DNA of 64,000 bases from Acinetobacter lactucae (GCF_001605885.1 NZ_LRPE01000012.1:62001-126000), one strand, 5' to 3'. Shown: positions 1 to 8,612, counted from the stretch's first letter. Notes: generated from the sequence alone by a model not told the origin. Numbers and translations are program-made.

Positions 1-1538
1 CAATGAAACTTTAAAGTTGGCCCTTGTAAGGTACATTCAAGCCCTGCCATATTTGGCTCATTGGCTAAAAGCTGGTTTGCCACAGTTAAACTGAGTGGAT
101 CGATGGCACCTGATGGCGGCACCCCAACATCCCAATAACCTAATCGACCAGTTACGTCCTGAATAGCGGTTTGAATACCAGCTTGCAACACCTCAATTTT
201 TTGAGTTTTCCATTCAAACGTATTTAAAAAACGAGTGGTTTGAGTACCTAAAGCAAACACATCACAAGCAATAATGTTTTGTAGATATTCTAAATTAGTT
301 TCAATGCCTGCCACTTGCGTGTTGGCAAGACTAGCACTCATTGCCTGTATGGCTTGGTCCCGTGTTGCAGAAGTCACAATAATTTTGGCAATCATTGGGT
401 CATAAAAAGACGACACCGTTGAACCTGTTTCTACCCATGTTTCAACACGTGCTTTCGGGTCAAATTTCACATGAGTGAGTAAACCCGCACTCGGCTGGAA
501 CTGTTTAATCGGGTCTTCAGCATAAAGACGAACCTGAATGGAATGTCCTGTTGGCTCTAACTTTTCAGTGGGTGCTGACCAGTCACCGCTTGCCAATGTC
601 ACCATCCACTCGACTAAATCGACACCAAACACTTGCTCGGTCACACCGTGCTCAACTTGCAAACGCGTGTTGACCTCTAAGAAATAAAATTTTTGGGTTT
701 CGGTGTCCATGACAAACTCAACTGTGCCTGCCGAGCGGTAGTTCACCGACTGCATCAATTGAATGGCAACTTTTTGCAGATAGTCACGTTGCTGTTCATT
801 TAGGTGTGGCGCAGGTGTTTCTTCAATGACTTTCTGATTCCGGCGTTGCACCGAACAATCACGTTCACCCAAGGCTAGAACTTGCCCTTTCCCATCACCA
901 AAAATTTGCACTTCGATATGGCGTGCATGTTGTACAAATTTTTCTAAATACAAACCTGCATCTTTAAAATTGACCTGCGCCAAATAAGACACCGTTTGGT
1001 AGGCATCTTTTAACTCTGTTTCATTCCAGACTAGACGCATGCCAATACCACCACCACCCGCGGTACTTTTCAGCATGACCGGATAACCAATACGGGCTGC
1101 CTCAAACAAAGCCTCAGCTTCATCGGCAAGTAGCGAACTGCCCGGAAGTAAAGGAACATTGCTTTTAATAGCGAGTTCACGTGCAGTATGCTTTAAACCA
1201 AAATCGAGCATTTGGCTTGAAGTTGGTCCAATAAAAGCAATACCTTGGCTTTCGCACAAATCACAAAACTCGGCATTTTCAGACAAAAAACCATAACCAG
1301 GATGAATGGCTTCTGCGCCCGACTGTTTTGCTACTTCAAGAATCTTTTCAATATTTAAATAACTTTGATGGGCAGGTGCAGGTCCAATCAAGAAAGCTTC
1401 ATCGGCCAAAGTCACGTGTAAAGAATCACGATCGGCTTCCGAATAAACTGCAACCGAAGCGATCCCGAGTTTTTTAAGGCTGCGAATCACGCGACAGGCA
1501 ATTGCACCGCGGTTGGCAATTAGAACTTTTTTAAACAT
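1..1538 (-). CDS. Biotin-dependent guanidine (urea-type) carboxylase, 3' part outside window
   Basis: The frame is open from the ATG at 1538 to the left edge (512 codons). Residues 1-450 form a biotin carboxylase ATP-grasp domain: start MFKKVLIANRGAIACRVIR, glycine loop GGGGIGMR near 160, EVNTRLQVEH near 290. From about 455 a KipA/AHS2-type domain begins (DVTGRLGYWDVGVPPSGAID). The AHS1 and biotinyl domains expected of urea carboxylase would lie left of the window. Carboxylases of this type behind guanidine-I riboswitches and next to DUF1989 pairs are known to carboxylate guanidine in preference to urea, so guanidine carboxylase is the better name. It is last of three genes, 2 bp after the preceding one. 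Substrate choice is inferred from context. Confidence 0.9.
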   Translation of the reverse strand, partial: MFKKVLIANRGAIACRVIRSLKKLGIASVAVYSEADRDSLHVTLADEAFLIGPAPAHQSYLNIEKILEVAKQSGAEAIHPGYGFLSENAEFCDLCESQGIAFIGPTSSQMLDFGLKHTARELAIKSNVPLLPGSSLLADEAEALFEAARIGYPVMLKSTAGGGGIGMRLVWNETELKDAYQTVSYLAQVNFKDAGLYLEKFVQHARHIEVQIFGDGKGQVLALGERDCSVQRRNQKVIEETPAPHLNEQQRDYLQKVAIQLMQSVNYRSAGTVEFVMDTETQKFYFLEVNTRLQVEHGVTEQVFGVDLVEWMVTLASGDWSAPTEKLEPTGHSIQVRLYAEDPIKQFQPSAGLLTHVKFDPKARVETWVETGSTVSSFYDPMIAKIIVTSATRDQAIQAMSASLANTQVAGIETNLEYLQNIIACDVFALGTQTTRFLNTFEWKTQKIEVLQAGIQTAIQDVTGRLGYWDVGVPPSGAIDPLSLTVANQLLANEPNMAGLECTLQGPTLKFH

Positions 1539-1540
1539 GC

Positions 1541-2194
1541 TTACACCCCTTCCGCTTCGCGGACAACCAACTGAATTTTGGTTGGGTTATAGGCGTTACA
1601 TGGGTTATTGAGCTGTGGACAATTGGAAATTAAAACAATCAAATCCATTTCTGCCCGAACTTCGACATATTTACCCGGCCCTGAAATTCCATCATCAAAT
1701 TTAAGCTGACCGTCTGGCGTAACTGGCACATTCATAAAAAAGTTAATATTTGGGCCAATATGACGGACATTTAAGCCATGCTTTTTTGCAATCGGGTGTT
1801 TTGCCAAGGCATACATAAAGTTGTTACGGCAACTATGCATAGGATACGTTTCATGTGCATAGCGAACCGTATTACTTTCACATGAACAAGCCCCGCCAAT
1901 GGTGTCATGGCGCCCGCAGTTATCATCATGAATAACGGCAATTGGACGACCAAAGTTACTGTAGAGCTTGGTGCCCTTTTCTAAATAAATGTGTTGGTTG
2001 ATGGCCAAAGTATCCATTGCGCTATAACGCTCAGTTGGGTTTTCGGCGCTCATAAACAAAGTATCGACCGCTTGGTTTCCTTCAAGATCAATAATTCGAA
2101 AATACTGACCCTTTTTAACCTCGCACATCCACGCTTCACCCGCAGGACAAACTTCATTTAAAACTGCTTTTTCAAATGATTGTAAAACTGTCAT
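1541..2194 (-). CDS. Carboxyguanidine deiminase subunit (DUF1989, UAAP2 type)
   Basis: A 217-residue DUF1989 protein, annotated historically as urea carboxylase-associated protein 2. The conserved metal-site region shows as HDDNCGRHDTIGGACSCESN (about 89-108) with a following HSCRNNF. In guanidine users the two DUF1989 proteins form carboxyguanidine deiminase, which converts carboxyguanidine to allophanate and ammonia. It lies between the paralogue upstream (15-bp gap) and the carboxylase downstream (2-bp gap), so the three are one operon. The ATG at 2194 follows AGGAGAAGC. Assignment to the deiminase rather than a generic accessory protein rests on the riboswitch. Confidence 0.85.
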   Translation of the reverse strand: MTVLQSFEKAVLNEVCPAGEAWMCEVKKGQYFRIIDLEGNQAVDTLFMSAENPTERYSAMDTLAINQHIYLEKGTKLYSNFGRPIAVIHDDNCGRHDTIGGACSCESNTVRYAHETYPMHSCRNNFMYALAKHPIAKKHGLNVRHIGPNINFFMNVPVTPDGQLKFDDGISGPGKYVEVRAEMDLIVLISNCPQLNNPCNAYNPTKIQLVVREAEGV

Positions 2195-2209
2195 GATGCT
2201 TCTCCTGAT

Positions 2210-2950
2210 TTAAATATTGCTAAGCGCGTAGTAGCGGGCTGTGTTTTGAAACGCACGCTGATTTTGCGAACATGCATCACGACAAATATCGCTGTCTGTT
2301 AGAGAATTGGCTTTAAATAAACTGAGTTGAATATCGGCAGGTTGATAGCTTGGGCTGGTATCTAAACCATGCGGCGCAGCAGATAAAAATATTAAGCAGT
2401 CCATTTCAAAGCGCAGTTCAATGCTTTGATCGGTATTGTCAGAACTGACATAAGACAAAACGCCGTTTTCATCTGGTACAACTTTAGAAAATAGGTTAAC
2501 GGTGGCACTCAGGTCTTGGCTGGCAAGTCCGTATTTACACATTTCAATGAGTAAACTATCTAAGCCGTTTTGGTACATATCATTGCGGGCATCTTGAAAT
2601 GTACGCGTACCGAATTGCTTTTCAATTTGTTCTGGTCGGCTTGGGCCACAAAGTGCATCATTCCAGCCGTGATCGTCATGAACAATGGAAGCCATCACAC
2701 GGCCTAGGTCTGAATAGAGCACATTGGAAGCTTTTAAATAAGCGGTGTGTTGCCCTTTTAAACTGTCGGGCATGTTAAAACGTTCAAGCACATCGGCAGC
2801 ATTTACACAAAACAAAGAAACATTTGCCTGAGCGCCAAGCGATGTAAACTTAAGAATAGTTCCTTTTTGAATACGACCCGACCAGTGATGTCCTCCGGGT
2901 AAAAGTTCGGTCCAAATCGCCTGATTGTTATGATAAATTGCAGTGTTCAT
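2210..2950 (-). CDS. Carboxyguanidine deiminase subunit (DUF1989, UAAP1 type)
   Basis: A 246-residue DUF1989 protein, first gene of the guanidine operon. It resembles its neighbour: ILYSDLGRVMASIVHDDHGW corresponds to the partner's LYSNFGRPIAVIHDDNCG, suggesting heteromer partners that arose by duplication. The ATG at 2950 has a clear AGGAG five bases upstream and begins 25 bp after the riboswitch aptamer, so ligand binding directly governs this gene. No membrane segment or signal peptide is visible. Known family role: with UAAP2 it hydrolyses the product of guanidine carboxylase. Which of the two carries catalysis cannot be told from this sequence. Confidence 0.85.
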   Translation of the reverse strand: MNTAIYHNNQAIWTELLPGGHHWSGRIQKGTILKFTSLGAQANVSLFCVNAADVLERFNMPDSLKGQHTAYLKASNVLYSDLGRVMASIVHDDHGWNDALCGPSRPEQIEKQFGTRTFQDARNDMYQNGLDSLLIEMCKYGLASQDLSATVNLFSKVVPDENGVLSYVSSDNTDQSIELRFEMDCLIFLSAAPHGLDTSPSYQPADIQLSLFKANSLTDSDICRDACSQNQRAFQNTARYYALSNI

Positions 2951-2974
2951 AGCTACTCCTGTCGGATAGTTTTA

Positions 2975-3070
2975 GACTTCCTCCCGGGCTTTTATCCCTC
3001 CGTGTAGTTCGCTAGGAACCGTGAACTCTCGGTCCAGTCATACTTTAAGTACCGGAACCCTAGATCACTT
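2975..3070 (-). promoter_or_regulatory. Guanidine-I (ykkC) riboswitch
   Basis: Read on the minus strand, the segment carries the hallmark blocks of the guanidine-I aptamer in order: CTAGGGTTCCG, ACTGGACCGAGAG, TTCACGG, then ACACGGAGGGATAAAAGCCC followed by GGGAGG. It begins a few bases after the predicted sigma-54 start site and ends 25 bp before the UAAP1 ATG. No clear terminator hairpin lies between aptamer and gene, so control may act on translation or on a short alternative stem. Confidence 0.95.
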
Positions 3071-3087
3071 TTGATTGTTTATGACTA

Positions 3088-3103
3088 TGCAAAGGACATG
3101 CCA
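3088..3103 (-). promoter_or_regulatory. Sigma-54 promoter of the guanidine operon
   Basis: On the minus strand TGGCATGTCCTTTGCA matches the sigma-54 consensus TGGCAYRNNNNTTGCW at every fixed position, with the -24 GG and -12 GC correctly spaced. Transcription would start near 3076, just ahead of the riboswitch aptamer. This predicts dependence on RpoN and an enhancer-binding activator, probably nitrogen-responsive. Confidence 0.75.
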
Positions 3104-3182
3104 GCTTAGTATTACGGTTTTGGTTAAAAGTAATACTAAACTTGAGCTGTTTAGGTGCGGTTTAAGTTCAAAAATAAAAAGC

Positions 3183-3200
3183 TGCACTAAAAATTGTGCA
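3183..3200. promoter_or_regulatory. Candidate activator site (NtrC-like inverted repeat)
   Basis: TGCAC-N8-GTGCA lies about 80 bp upstream of the sigma-54 promoter, where an enhancer-binding protein would sit. NtrC sites have the same arms but usually a 7-bp spacer, so the match is one base off. Function is inferred from position. Confidence 0.35.
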
Positions 3201-3210
3201 TCTTGAAAAG

Positions 3211-3240
3211 AAAAAAGCCCCTTTCACTAAGAGGCTTAAA
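3211..3240 (-). terminator. Rho-independent terminator of the alcohol dehydrogenase gene
   Basis: On the minus strand AAGCCTCTT-AGTGA-AAGGGGCTT forms a 9-bp stem (one G-U pair) followed by six T, 22 bp after the stop codon of the gene at 3263. Confidence 0.75.
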
Positions 3241-3262
3241 AATTGATTATGAGATTGAGATT

Positions 3263-4426
3263 TTAAGGAAGCAGAATCACCTTACGGCAGTCCTCTTCTC
3301 TTTCATTAAAAATACGATAACCTTCTGCGGCATCTTCTAATTTCATTCGGTGGGTAATAATGGTTTCTGGCGACAAATCGCCACGCTCAATCAGTTCTAA
3401 GAGTTGCGGTAAATATTGATGTACATGGGTTTGGCCCATTTTAAAAGTCAGGCCTTTATCAAAAGCATCGCCAAACAAGAAACCATGAATCGGGCCTGCA
3501 TATACTCCCGGTACGCTCACTACACCACCGCGGCGAACTGCAGCAATGCATTGACGCAGTGCTGCGCCACTTGAACCTTCTAGTTTTAAATTGGTGAGAA
3601 CTGTTTCAATGACACTGCCTTTTGCCTCAAAGCCAATCGCATCAATCACAGCATCGACACCCCGATAATTGTCGGTATGCTGAATAATAAACTCGGCCGC
3701 ATCGACTTCATCGAAATTCACTGGAATGGCACCGTATGTTGCCGCTGCATAGTTCAATCGATAGTCATTGTGATCGACCATAAATATCTTTTCAGCACCA
3801 AGCATCTTGGCACAAGCAGCACTTAATAGTCCGACTGGACCAGCACCATAAATTGCAACGGTTGAGCCACGTTTCACTTGGGCATTGGTCACGGCTTGCC
3901 AAGCAGTCGGTAAAATATCAGTCAAGAAAAGTACTTTTTCATCTGACAATGAGGTTGGCACTTTAAAAGGGCCTTTATTGGCTTTTGGCACACGCACATA
4001 TTCTGCTTGCCCACCCGGCACACCGCCGTAAAGATGGCTATAGCCAAACAAAGCCGCACCTGGTGGAATCTGCTTTTTATTAATAATTGCGCCGCGCCCT
4101 GTATTAGTGGTTTCGCAGGCAGCGGTCAGGTCTAGTTGGCAAAAGAAACATTCACCACAGGCAATCACAAAAGGAACAATCACTCGATCACCCTTTTTCA
4201 CTGTGGTGACGGCTGGGCCGACTTCTTCAACCACGCCCATAAATTCGTGCCCAAAGATATCGCCCTGCTCGGTTCTAGGGATTTTGCCTCGATATAAATG
4301 TAAATCAGAGCCACATATCGCTGTGGCAGTCACTCGTAAAATAATGTCATCTGGTTCTTGAATAATAGGGTCTGCTACAGTTTCTACTCGAACATCTTCT
4401 GCACCGTGGTAAGTAAGAGCGCGCAT
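3263..4426 (-). CDS. Zinc-dependent alcohol dehydrogenase, formaldehyde dehydrogenase-like
   Basis: A 387-residue medium-chain dehydrogenase. Catalytic zinc region [10 protein letters not shown] (about 38) and [13 protein letters not shown] (about 60); structural zinc cysteines in [16 protein letters not shown] (about 91-106); Rossmann motif [10 protein letters not shown] near 195. Length and the long insertion after the structural-zinc loop fit the glutathione-independent formaldehyde dehydrogenase-like subgroup common in Acinetobacter. Substrate is not evident. It stands alone, with its own terminator at 3211, 312 bp upstream of the guanidine operon. The first ATG is used. Confidence 0.88.
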   Translation of the reverse strand: MRALTYHGAEDVRVETVADPIIQEPDDIILRVTATAICGSDLHLYRGKIPRTEQGDIFGHEFMGVVEEVGPAVTTVKKGDRVIVPFVIACGECFFCQLDLTAACETTNTGRGAIINKKQIPPGAALFGYSHLYGGVPGGQAEYVRVPKANKGPFKVPTSLSDEKVLFLTDILPTAWQAVTNAQVKRGSTVAIYGAGPVGLLSAACAKMLGAEKIFMVDHNDYRLNYAAATYGAIPVNFDEVDAAEFIIQHTDNYRGVDAVIDAIGFEAKGSVIETVLTNLKLEGSSGAALRQCIAAVRRGGVVSVPGVYAGPIHGFLFGDAFDKGLTFKMGQTHVHQYLPQLLELIERGDLSPETIITHRMKLEDAAEGYRIFNEREEDCRKVILLP

Positions 4427-4610
4427 ATTGTTATTCCTCTATTTTCTATCATGTCATTTGATTATGAGGAGGCTTTCTTTACGGTTTGCAACGTTTCTTA
4501 CCTTTCACGTAAGGCATATAGTGCAAATGCAACGCGACAGAGATTTCAGTAACATTTAATGAATGTAAATTAGTTTTTGCGAGGGCTGTTTTTGATATTT
4601 GACCCAGCAA

Positions 4611-4646
4611 AAAGCCAATCATCCATGCACTAAGATGATTGGCTTT
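4611..4646 (-). terminator. Rho-independent terminator after the 3-hydroxyacyl-CoA dehydrogenase-like gene
   Basis: AAAGCCAATCATC and GATGATTGGCTTT form a perfect 13-bp stem with a 10-base loop. On the minus strand it is followed by TTTTT, 17 bp after the stop at 4663. Confidence 0.85.
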
Positions 4647-4662
4647 GTCTTAAAAATTTGAA

Positions 4663-5613
4663 TTAATCTAACTTGAGTTGCTGTCTGAGCTTTAAAATAT
4701 CAACTAGACCTTTGTCTCTGGTTTGGTATAAATCGACATCTTTATATTGGTTTAAAAGCTGGTTGGTTTCCGTTTCCAATAAATCTGTTGTCTCGTCTGA
4801 ATGTTGAAATGTGTGCATATCATTCCACCATTCTGTCATTGGTGGGCCTAAATGATGAATTGCTTCTTTAAAGCCCTTTTGGTTGGCAAGCTGCATATTA
4901 ATGTAGGGGCCAAATAGTGCCCATCTTAAACCCGGCCCACTGGTAATCGCGACATCGACATCTTCGGCAGAGCACACGCCTTGTTCAACCAATGAAAAAG
5001 CTTCTCGCCATAGCGCAGCCTGCAAACGGTTTGCAACATGCCCTTTTACTTCTTTATTTAAAACAATTGGTTTTTTGCCCAGTTGTTTATAGAACTCAGA
5101 AGCCTGTTTCAAAATTTGGGGATCTGTCAAATTACCGCCAACGATCTCGACCAAAGGTAAAAGATGAGGCGGATTAAAAGGATGACCTAATAAAATACGT
5201 TCAGGATGTTTGGCCTCTTTTTGAAAATCAGACACTTTTAAGCCCGATGAACTTGAAGCAATAATGGTATGTTCAGGACAATATGCTGTGATTTCTTGAT
5301 ATAGCTGTTGTTTTATATCCAGACGTTCCGGGGCATTTTCTTGAATAAAATCTACATCTGAAACTGCATCTTTTAAGTGATTAAAAATTTCCAGATGAAG
5401 CAGTACATCTTGCTGAGAATAACTGGGTTCAGCGTTTTGGTCTAAAACCAATAAATCATTTAAATTTGCAGATATTCTATTTTTAAAGACCGCTTCATCG
5501 ATCGGATACGGGTCGTAAACCTTAACTTTAAATCCTTTATATAAAAATAAGGCCGTCCAACTTGCACCTATTACACCTGCTCCAACAACACCAACCGTTT
5601 TAATGACTTCCAT
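4663..5613 (-). CDS. 3-hydroxyacyl-CoA dehydrogenase family protein, carnitine/gulonate dehydrogenase-like
   Basis: A 316-residue NAD-dependent dehydrogenase. The N-terminal Rossmann fold has VGVVGAGVIGASW (about 6-18); SSSSGLK and GHPFNPPHLLPLVEIV near 120-150 are typical of L-carnitine dehydrogenase and lambda-crystallin/L-gulonate dehydrogenase relatives; the helical C-terminal domain carries NRLQAALWREAFSL. The ATG at 5613 is preferred over an upstream TTG because GAGGA precedes it by four bases. It is monocistronic with a strong terminator. No carnitine genes adjoin, so the substrate is open. Confidence 0.82.
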   Translation of the reverse strand: MEVIKTVGVVGAGVIGASWTALFLYKGFKVKVYDPYPIDEAVFKNRISANLNDLLVLDQNAEPSYSQQDVLLHLEIFNHLKDAVSDVDFIQENAPERLDIKQQLYQEITAYCPEHTIIASSSSGLKVSDFQKEAKHPERILLGHPFNPPHLLPLVEIVGGNLTDPQILKQASEFYKQLGKKPIVLNKEVKGHVANRLQAALWREAFSLVEQGVCSAEDVDVAITSGPGLRWALFGPYINMQLANQKGFKEAIHHLGPPMTEWWNDMHTFQHSDETTDLLETETNQLLNQYKDVDLYQTRDKGLVDILKLRQQLKLD

Positions 5614-5817
5614 ATTTTCCTCGTACAAATGTTGTTTTATCCGAAATTTCTTTACTCAAATGAATGCTTAAATAAACATAGCAGATTCAACCAATCAATA
5701 AATTTAATTGTTTATATTTTATATAATTTGTCCTATATTCCTTAGCTTGAAAATTGATTCCTTTCATTAGTACAACTTAATCTTTTACCATTTTTTAACC
5801 GTTATTTACTGAATTTT

Positions 5818-6750
5818 ATGTCAAAAAATCTAGCAACATTAATTGGTTTAAGTGCCATTCTCATGTGGGCATCTCTGGTCGGTCTGATGAAGCAAGTCAG
5901 TGCCGCCATTGGGCCTGAGCTAGGTGTTACCTTTATTTATTCTTTAAGTGCGCTACTGTTGCTTGCCATTTTCAAAGTTCCAGATTTTAAGCAGATCTCT
6001 AAAAAATACTTAATATTTGGCACAATTCTGTTCGTGGCTTATGAGGTATGCTTTTCATTTGCGATTGCTTATTCTCAGACAGCGCGACAAGCAATTGAAA
6101 TTAGTATTGTTAACTATCTGTGGCCGAGTTTAACGGTTTTAGCTTTTGTTATTTTTAAGGAATTAAAGTTTAATTTCCTTATTATTTTAGGTCTAATGCT
6201 TTCAATTTTCGGCATTGTTTTTATTCAGACCGGAAATGGCGATTTTAGTCTAAATAGTATTGTCGATAATTTTCATAGCAACCCACTGAGCTATATTTTG
6301 GCATTTACAGGTGCCATCATCTGGGCTTTTTACTGTGTAATCACCAAAAAAATGAGCAATGGGCAAAATCCCATTTCCATTTTCTTTGTTGGTGTCGCAC
6401 TCACCCTATGGCTCAAGCTGCTCGTCTCTGGGCAATTTGCCATTCCTTCAATGGATATTCCAGCTCTCCTCACCCTTTTAGTGGCATCTGCTGCCATGGG
6501 TTTTGGTTATGCTGCTTGGAACATTGGCATTATTCATGGAAACATTACCATGCTTGTGGTGGCCTCTTATTTCACCCCGATTATTTCGTCTATTTTGGCC
6601 ATGTTTGTTTTACAAACTCAACTTTCAATGAGCTTTTGGCAAGGAACAGCAATGGTGACGGCGGGTTCATTTATTTGCTGGGTTTCAACCAACTGGTCTG
6701 TGATTCAACCTTACTTTAAAAAATTAAGAAAAGGCCAAAAAGCATTGTAG
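5818..6750 (+). CDS. yddG: DMT-family aromatic amino acid exporter, YddG-like
   Basis: A 310-residue inner-membrane EamA-type transporter with about ten hydrophobic segments in two halves. IGLSAILMWASLVGLMKQVS at the N terminus and the NYLWPSLTVL and FGYAAWNIGIIHGN regions match the YddG subgroup, known to export aromatic amino acids. The ATG at 5818 has no strong Shine-Dalgarno sequence. It diverges from the gene at 4663-5613 with an AT-rich 200-bp spacer. The terminator overlaps its stop codon. Confidence 0.82.
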   Translation: MSKNLATLIGLSAILMWASLVGLMKQVSAAIGPELGVTFIYSLSALLLLAIFKVPDFKQISKKYLIFGTILFVAYEVCFSFAIAYSQTARQAIEISIVNYLWPSLTVLAFVIFKELKFNFLIILGLMLSIFGIVFIQTGNGDFSLNSIVDNFHSNPLSYILAFTGAIIWAFYCVITKKMSNGQNPISIFFVGVALTLWLKLLVSGQFAIPSMDIPALLTLLVASAAMGFGYAAWNIGIIHGNITMLVVASYFTPIISSILAMFVLQTQLSMSFWQGTAMVTAGSFICWVSTNWSVIQPYFKKLRKGQKAL

Positions 6751-6770
6751 ATTTATCGCAATGCTTTTTT
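6738..6770 (+). terminator. Rho-independent terminator of yddG
   Basis: AAAGCATTG pairs with CAATGCTTT across an 11-base loop and runs into TTTTTT. The upstream arm lies within the last codons and stop of the gene. Confidence 0.85.
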
Positions 6771-6878
6771 CGGACTTAAGATAACTCCGACGAAGAAGAA
6801 TTCCCCCATTGCCCAAAGCGTGCTAACATCCAAATTCTGACAATTACCAATGTCAAAATAATTTCTAGAGGGAATAAG

Positions 6879-7310
6879 ATGTTAAAAACTCAAAAAATCA
6901 ACATCGTACAAGAATTTGATGCACCCGTAGACAAGGTCTTCGCGACTTTAAGTGAGCATGAAAACCTAAGTAAACTTTTTGCTCCTGCTAAAGTGACTCG
7001 CATTAGCAACGGAAAAGACGCTCGTAATGGTGTTGGCTCTGCGCGCAAAATGTCTATTCCATTGACCCCTTCATTTGTAGAAACAAATTTAGTTTATAAA
7101 GAAAATGAACTGATCGAGTATGCAATTACCAGCGGCATTAGCCCAATTAAAGCTCACCGTGGTGTCATGAAATTTACTGACTTGGGAAATAACCGAAGTC
7201 GTTTAGATTACTCGATTAGCTTTAAAGGCCGCGTACCCTTCATTGGACTTATTATTAAAAAAGCTTTAGAAAATGGCGTGAGCCGTGGGCTTAAGAAACT
7301 TAAGTTTTAA
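6879..7310 (+). CDS. SRPBCC family (START-like) protein
   Basis: A 143-residue soluble protein with the polyketide-cyclase/SRPBCC pattern: VQEFDAPVDKVFATLSEHENL at the N terminus, a central beta-sheet region, LDYSISFKGRVPFIG, and a C-terminal helix. Such folds bind hydrophobic ligands; no catalytic residue can be assigned. GAGGGAATAAG precedes the ATG. It is monocistronic, between a promoter region at 6771-6878 and a terminator shared with the convergent tetR gene. Confidence 0.8.
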   Translation: MLKTQKINIVQEFDAPVDKVFATLSEHENLSKLFAPAKVTRISNGKDARNGVGSARKMSIPLTPSFVETNLVYKENELIEYAITSGISPIKAHRGVMKFTDLGNNRSRLDYSISFKGRVPFIGLIIKKALENGVSRGLKKLKF

Positions 7311-7328
7311 TCACCGCATCTAAAAGAA

Positions 7329-7350
7329 AAAGCCCAGTTACGGGCTTTTT
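7329..7350. terminator. Bidirectional terminator between SRPBCC gene and tetR
   Basis: AAAGCCC-N6-GGGCTTT with a T-tract on the plus strand and an A-tract upstream, so it can serve both convergent genes. Confidence 0.8.
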
Positions 7351-7361
7351 GTATTTAAGAT

Positions 7362-7928
7362 TTAAGTTGAATGCTCAGATAGCATAAATAAAAAGTAATC
7401 TAGTAATTTATCCCGTTCATCTACGCTATTGGCACTTAACAGCTGAACCATTGCCCCATCAATTGCAAATAGAAACATGTGCGCATCTTTTATTGAAGCG
7501 GTAGTTTTGACAGTAAGAAGTAGCTTATAAAGCTCATTTATAAACCAGTTTCTATAATCAACAACCACCCGATAAGCCGTTGCATAGCACTTTTCAATTT
7601 CAAAAATTGCTTTAAATGGTAAACGGTAAAACCCTTCTAAATTGGCATGTAAAAAGTAAATTTGTTTTAGTTTATCGAACACCATAAGTTCACTGTATGA
7701 ATTGATAATTGAAAAGACTTTTACTTTGAGCGCATCCGTTTGAAAGGTTAAACACATCTCGATGAGTCGTGCTTTTGAATGAAAGATGTTATAGAAAGTC
7801 GCTTTGGGAATTTTGGCCTCAGCAATAATTCGGTCAACCCCCACCGTGTTAAACCCATCTTGAGTAAATAAATCTTTTGCCGTGTGCAGCACTCGTAGTG
7901 CTCTAAATGAAGATTCTAAATTGTTCAT
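7362..7928 (-). CDS. TetR-family regulator, module copy A
   Basis: A 188-residue TetR protein; the helix-turn-helix spans about residues 25-50 (TVGVDRIIAEAKIPKATFYN). It aligns without gaps to the regulators at 35325 and 51306, with 32 of the first 60 residues identical to the former. The recognition part KATFYNxFxSK is shared by all three, suggesting related operators. The gene is read from a promoter about 500 bp upstream, through a structured leader that also contains a 30-codon ORF and a weak hairpin. The gene starts at MNNL, which aligns with MPNL of the paralogues. Its ligand is unknown. Confidence 0.85.
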   Translation of the reverse strand: MNNLESSFRALRVLHTAKDLFTQDGFNTVGVDRIIAEAKIPKATFYNIFHSKARLIEMCLTFQTDALKVKVFSIINSYSELMVFDKLKQIYFLHANLEGFYRLPFKAIFEIEKCYATAYRVVVDYRNWFINELYKLLLTVKTTASIKDAHMFLFAIDGAMVQLLSANSVDERDKLLDYFLFMLSEHST

Positions 7929-8014
7929 ATATACCGCTTAAAATAATTTTTTGTTGTATCTAAAAGAGATAGAAATGCCGTCACTCTTAAAATGAGTGCA
8001 AAAAAAAGGCATGC

Positions 8015-8037
8015 AAAAACGACACAATAAAGTTGTG
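8015..8037 (-). terminator. Weak leader hairpin ahead of tetR copy A
   Basis: Minus strand CACAA-CTTTA-TTGTG followed by TCG and five T. It is weaker than, but placed like, the leader terminators of copies B and C; candidate attenuator. Confidence 0.3.
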
Positions 8038-8103
8038 CTTACCTATCTCGGGTTTATTGTTGCTATGATTTTTGAGTCGTAATGATCTAAGGTTGTAGAA
8101 AAC

Positions 8104-8196
8104 TTAGAGTCGATTAAACCGTTTTAAAGACCAGTTAAGCGGTATAGACAGAGAGATTTTGGCAAAGGCCAATAAATGAGAAGAATTAGTACGCAT
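8104..8196 (-). CDS. Candidate 30-residue leader peptide, module copy A
   Basis: A short ORF starting at ATG 8196, eight bases after AGGAG, encoding MRTNSSHLLAFAKISLSIP and ending NWSLKRFNRL. It lies between the structured RNA and tetR. The corresponding part of copies B and C has the same AGGAG and a frame ending LKLLKQFDRR, but no good start codon, so coding is supported only in copy A. It is too short for similarity-based recognition. Confidence 0.35.
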   Translation of the reverse strand: MRTNSSHLLAFAKISLSIPLNWSLKRFNRL

Positions 8197-8220
8197 AGCG
8201 GACTCCTAGATGAAATAGAA

Positions 8221-8426
8221 GTTCTACCTAATCACTGTCAAATGATTATGGTGGCAGAACGAAGGCGGGTTGACAGACCAGTCATCTAGGAACTGGCACG
8301 CACAAGGCGTCCCTCCTCCGTCCTACCGCTACGAAGGGGGACGAACGAGTTCAACACCAAAAAATTACTTTTTTGATGTTCTAGATGATGGCGGCCTGTC
8401 AAAGCCGACTGGCGATGTAGGCCAGC
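8221..8426 (-). ncRNA. Structured leader RNA, module copy A
   Basis: Minus-strand transcript region downstream of the promoter at 8433-8461. Predicted pairings (plus coordinates): 8270-8279 with 8393-8402 (TTGACAG/CTGTCAA core), 8282-8289 with 8381-8388 (TCATCTAG/CTAGATGA), a C/G-rich hairpin around 8308-8343, CTGGC/GCCAG at 8409-8425, and GTTCTACC/GGCAGAAC at 8221-8260. Copies at 36138 and 52119 keep these pairings with different bases in the arms, which is strong evidence for selection on RNA structure. A plus-strand frame through the element is open in copy A but broken in the others. Confidence 0.7.
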
Positions 8427-8432
8427 ACGCAA

Positions 8433-8479
8433 AGGATAGTATTCGCTCTGGTTGGCGTCAAGCGTGGGAAATGACAATT
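8433..8479 (-). promoter_or_regulatory. Promoter and operator of module copy A
   Basis: Minus strand -35 TTGACG (8456-8461), 17-bp spacer, -10 TATCCT (8433-8438). The boxes and spacing are the same in copies B and C while the spacer sequences differ. Just upstream, 8469-8479 reads AAATGACAATT, matching the palindrome AAATGNCATTT of the other copies with one change; candidate TetR operator. Confidence 0.7.
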
Positions 8480-8612
8480 GTATTAAAGTAGAGCGGTTGG
8501 AGTTTTGAGAAAAATTTAAGTAAATGGACAATCGAATAAATACTAATATAGAAAACCAACATCTTACCTAGATAAAAAACTAGTCGATTTAATTTTTATA
8601 AATAATTTGATT

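Noticed and set aside
8270..8491. Open plus-strand frame of 73 codons through RNA copy A
   Set aside because: The end of the frame is partly conserved in the other copies, but the frame is interrupted early in copies B and C, while base pairing is preserved in all three. Treated as a shadow of the RNA and its promoter.
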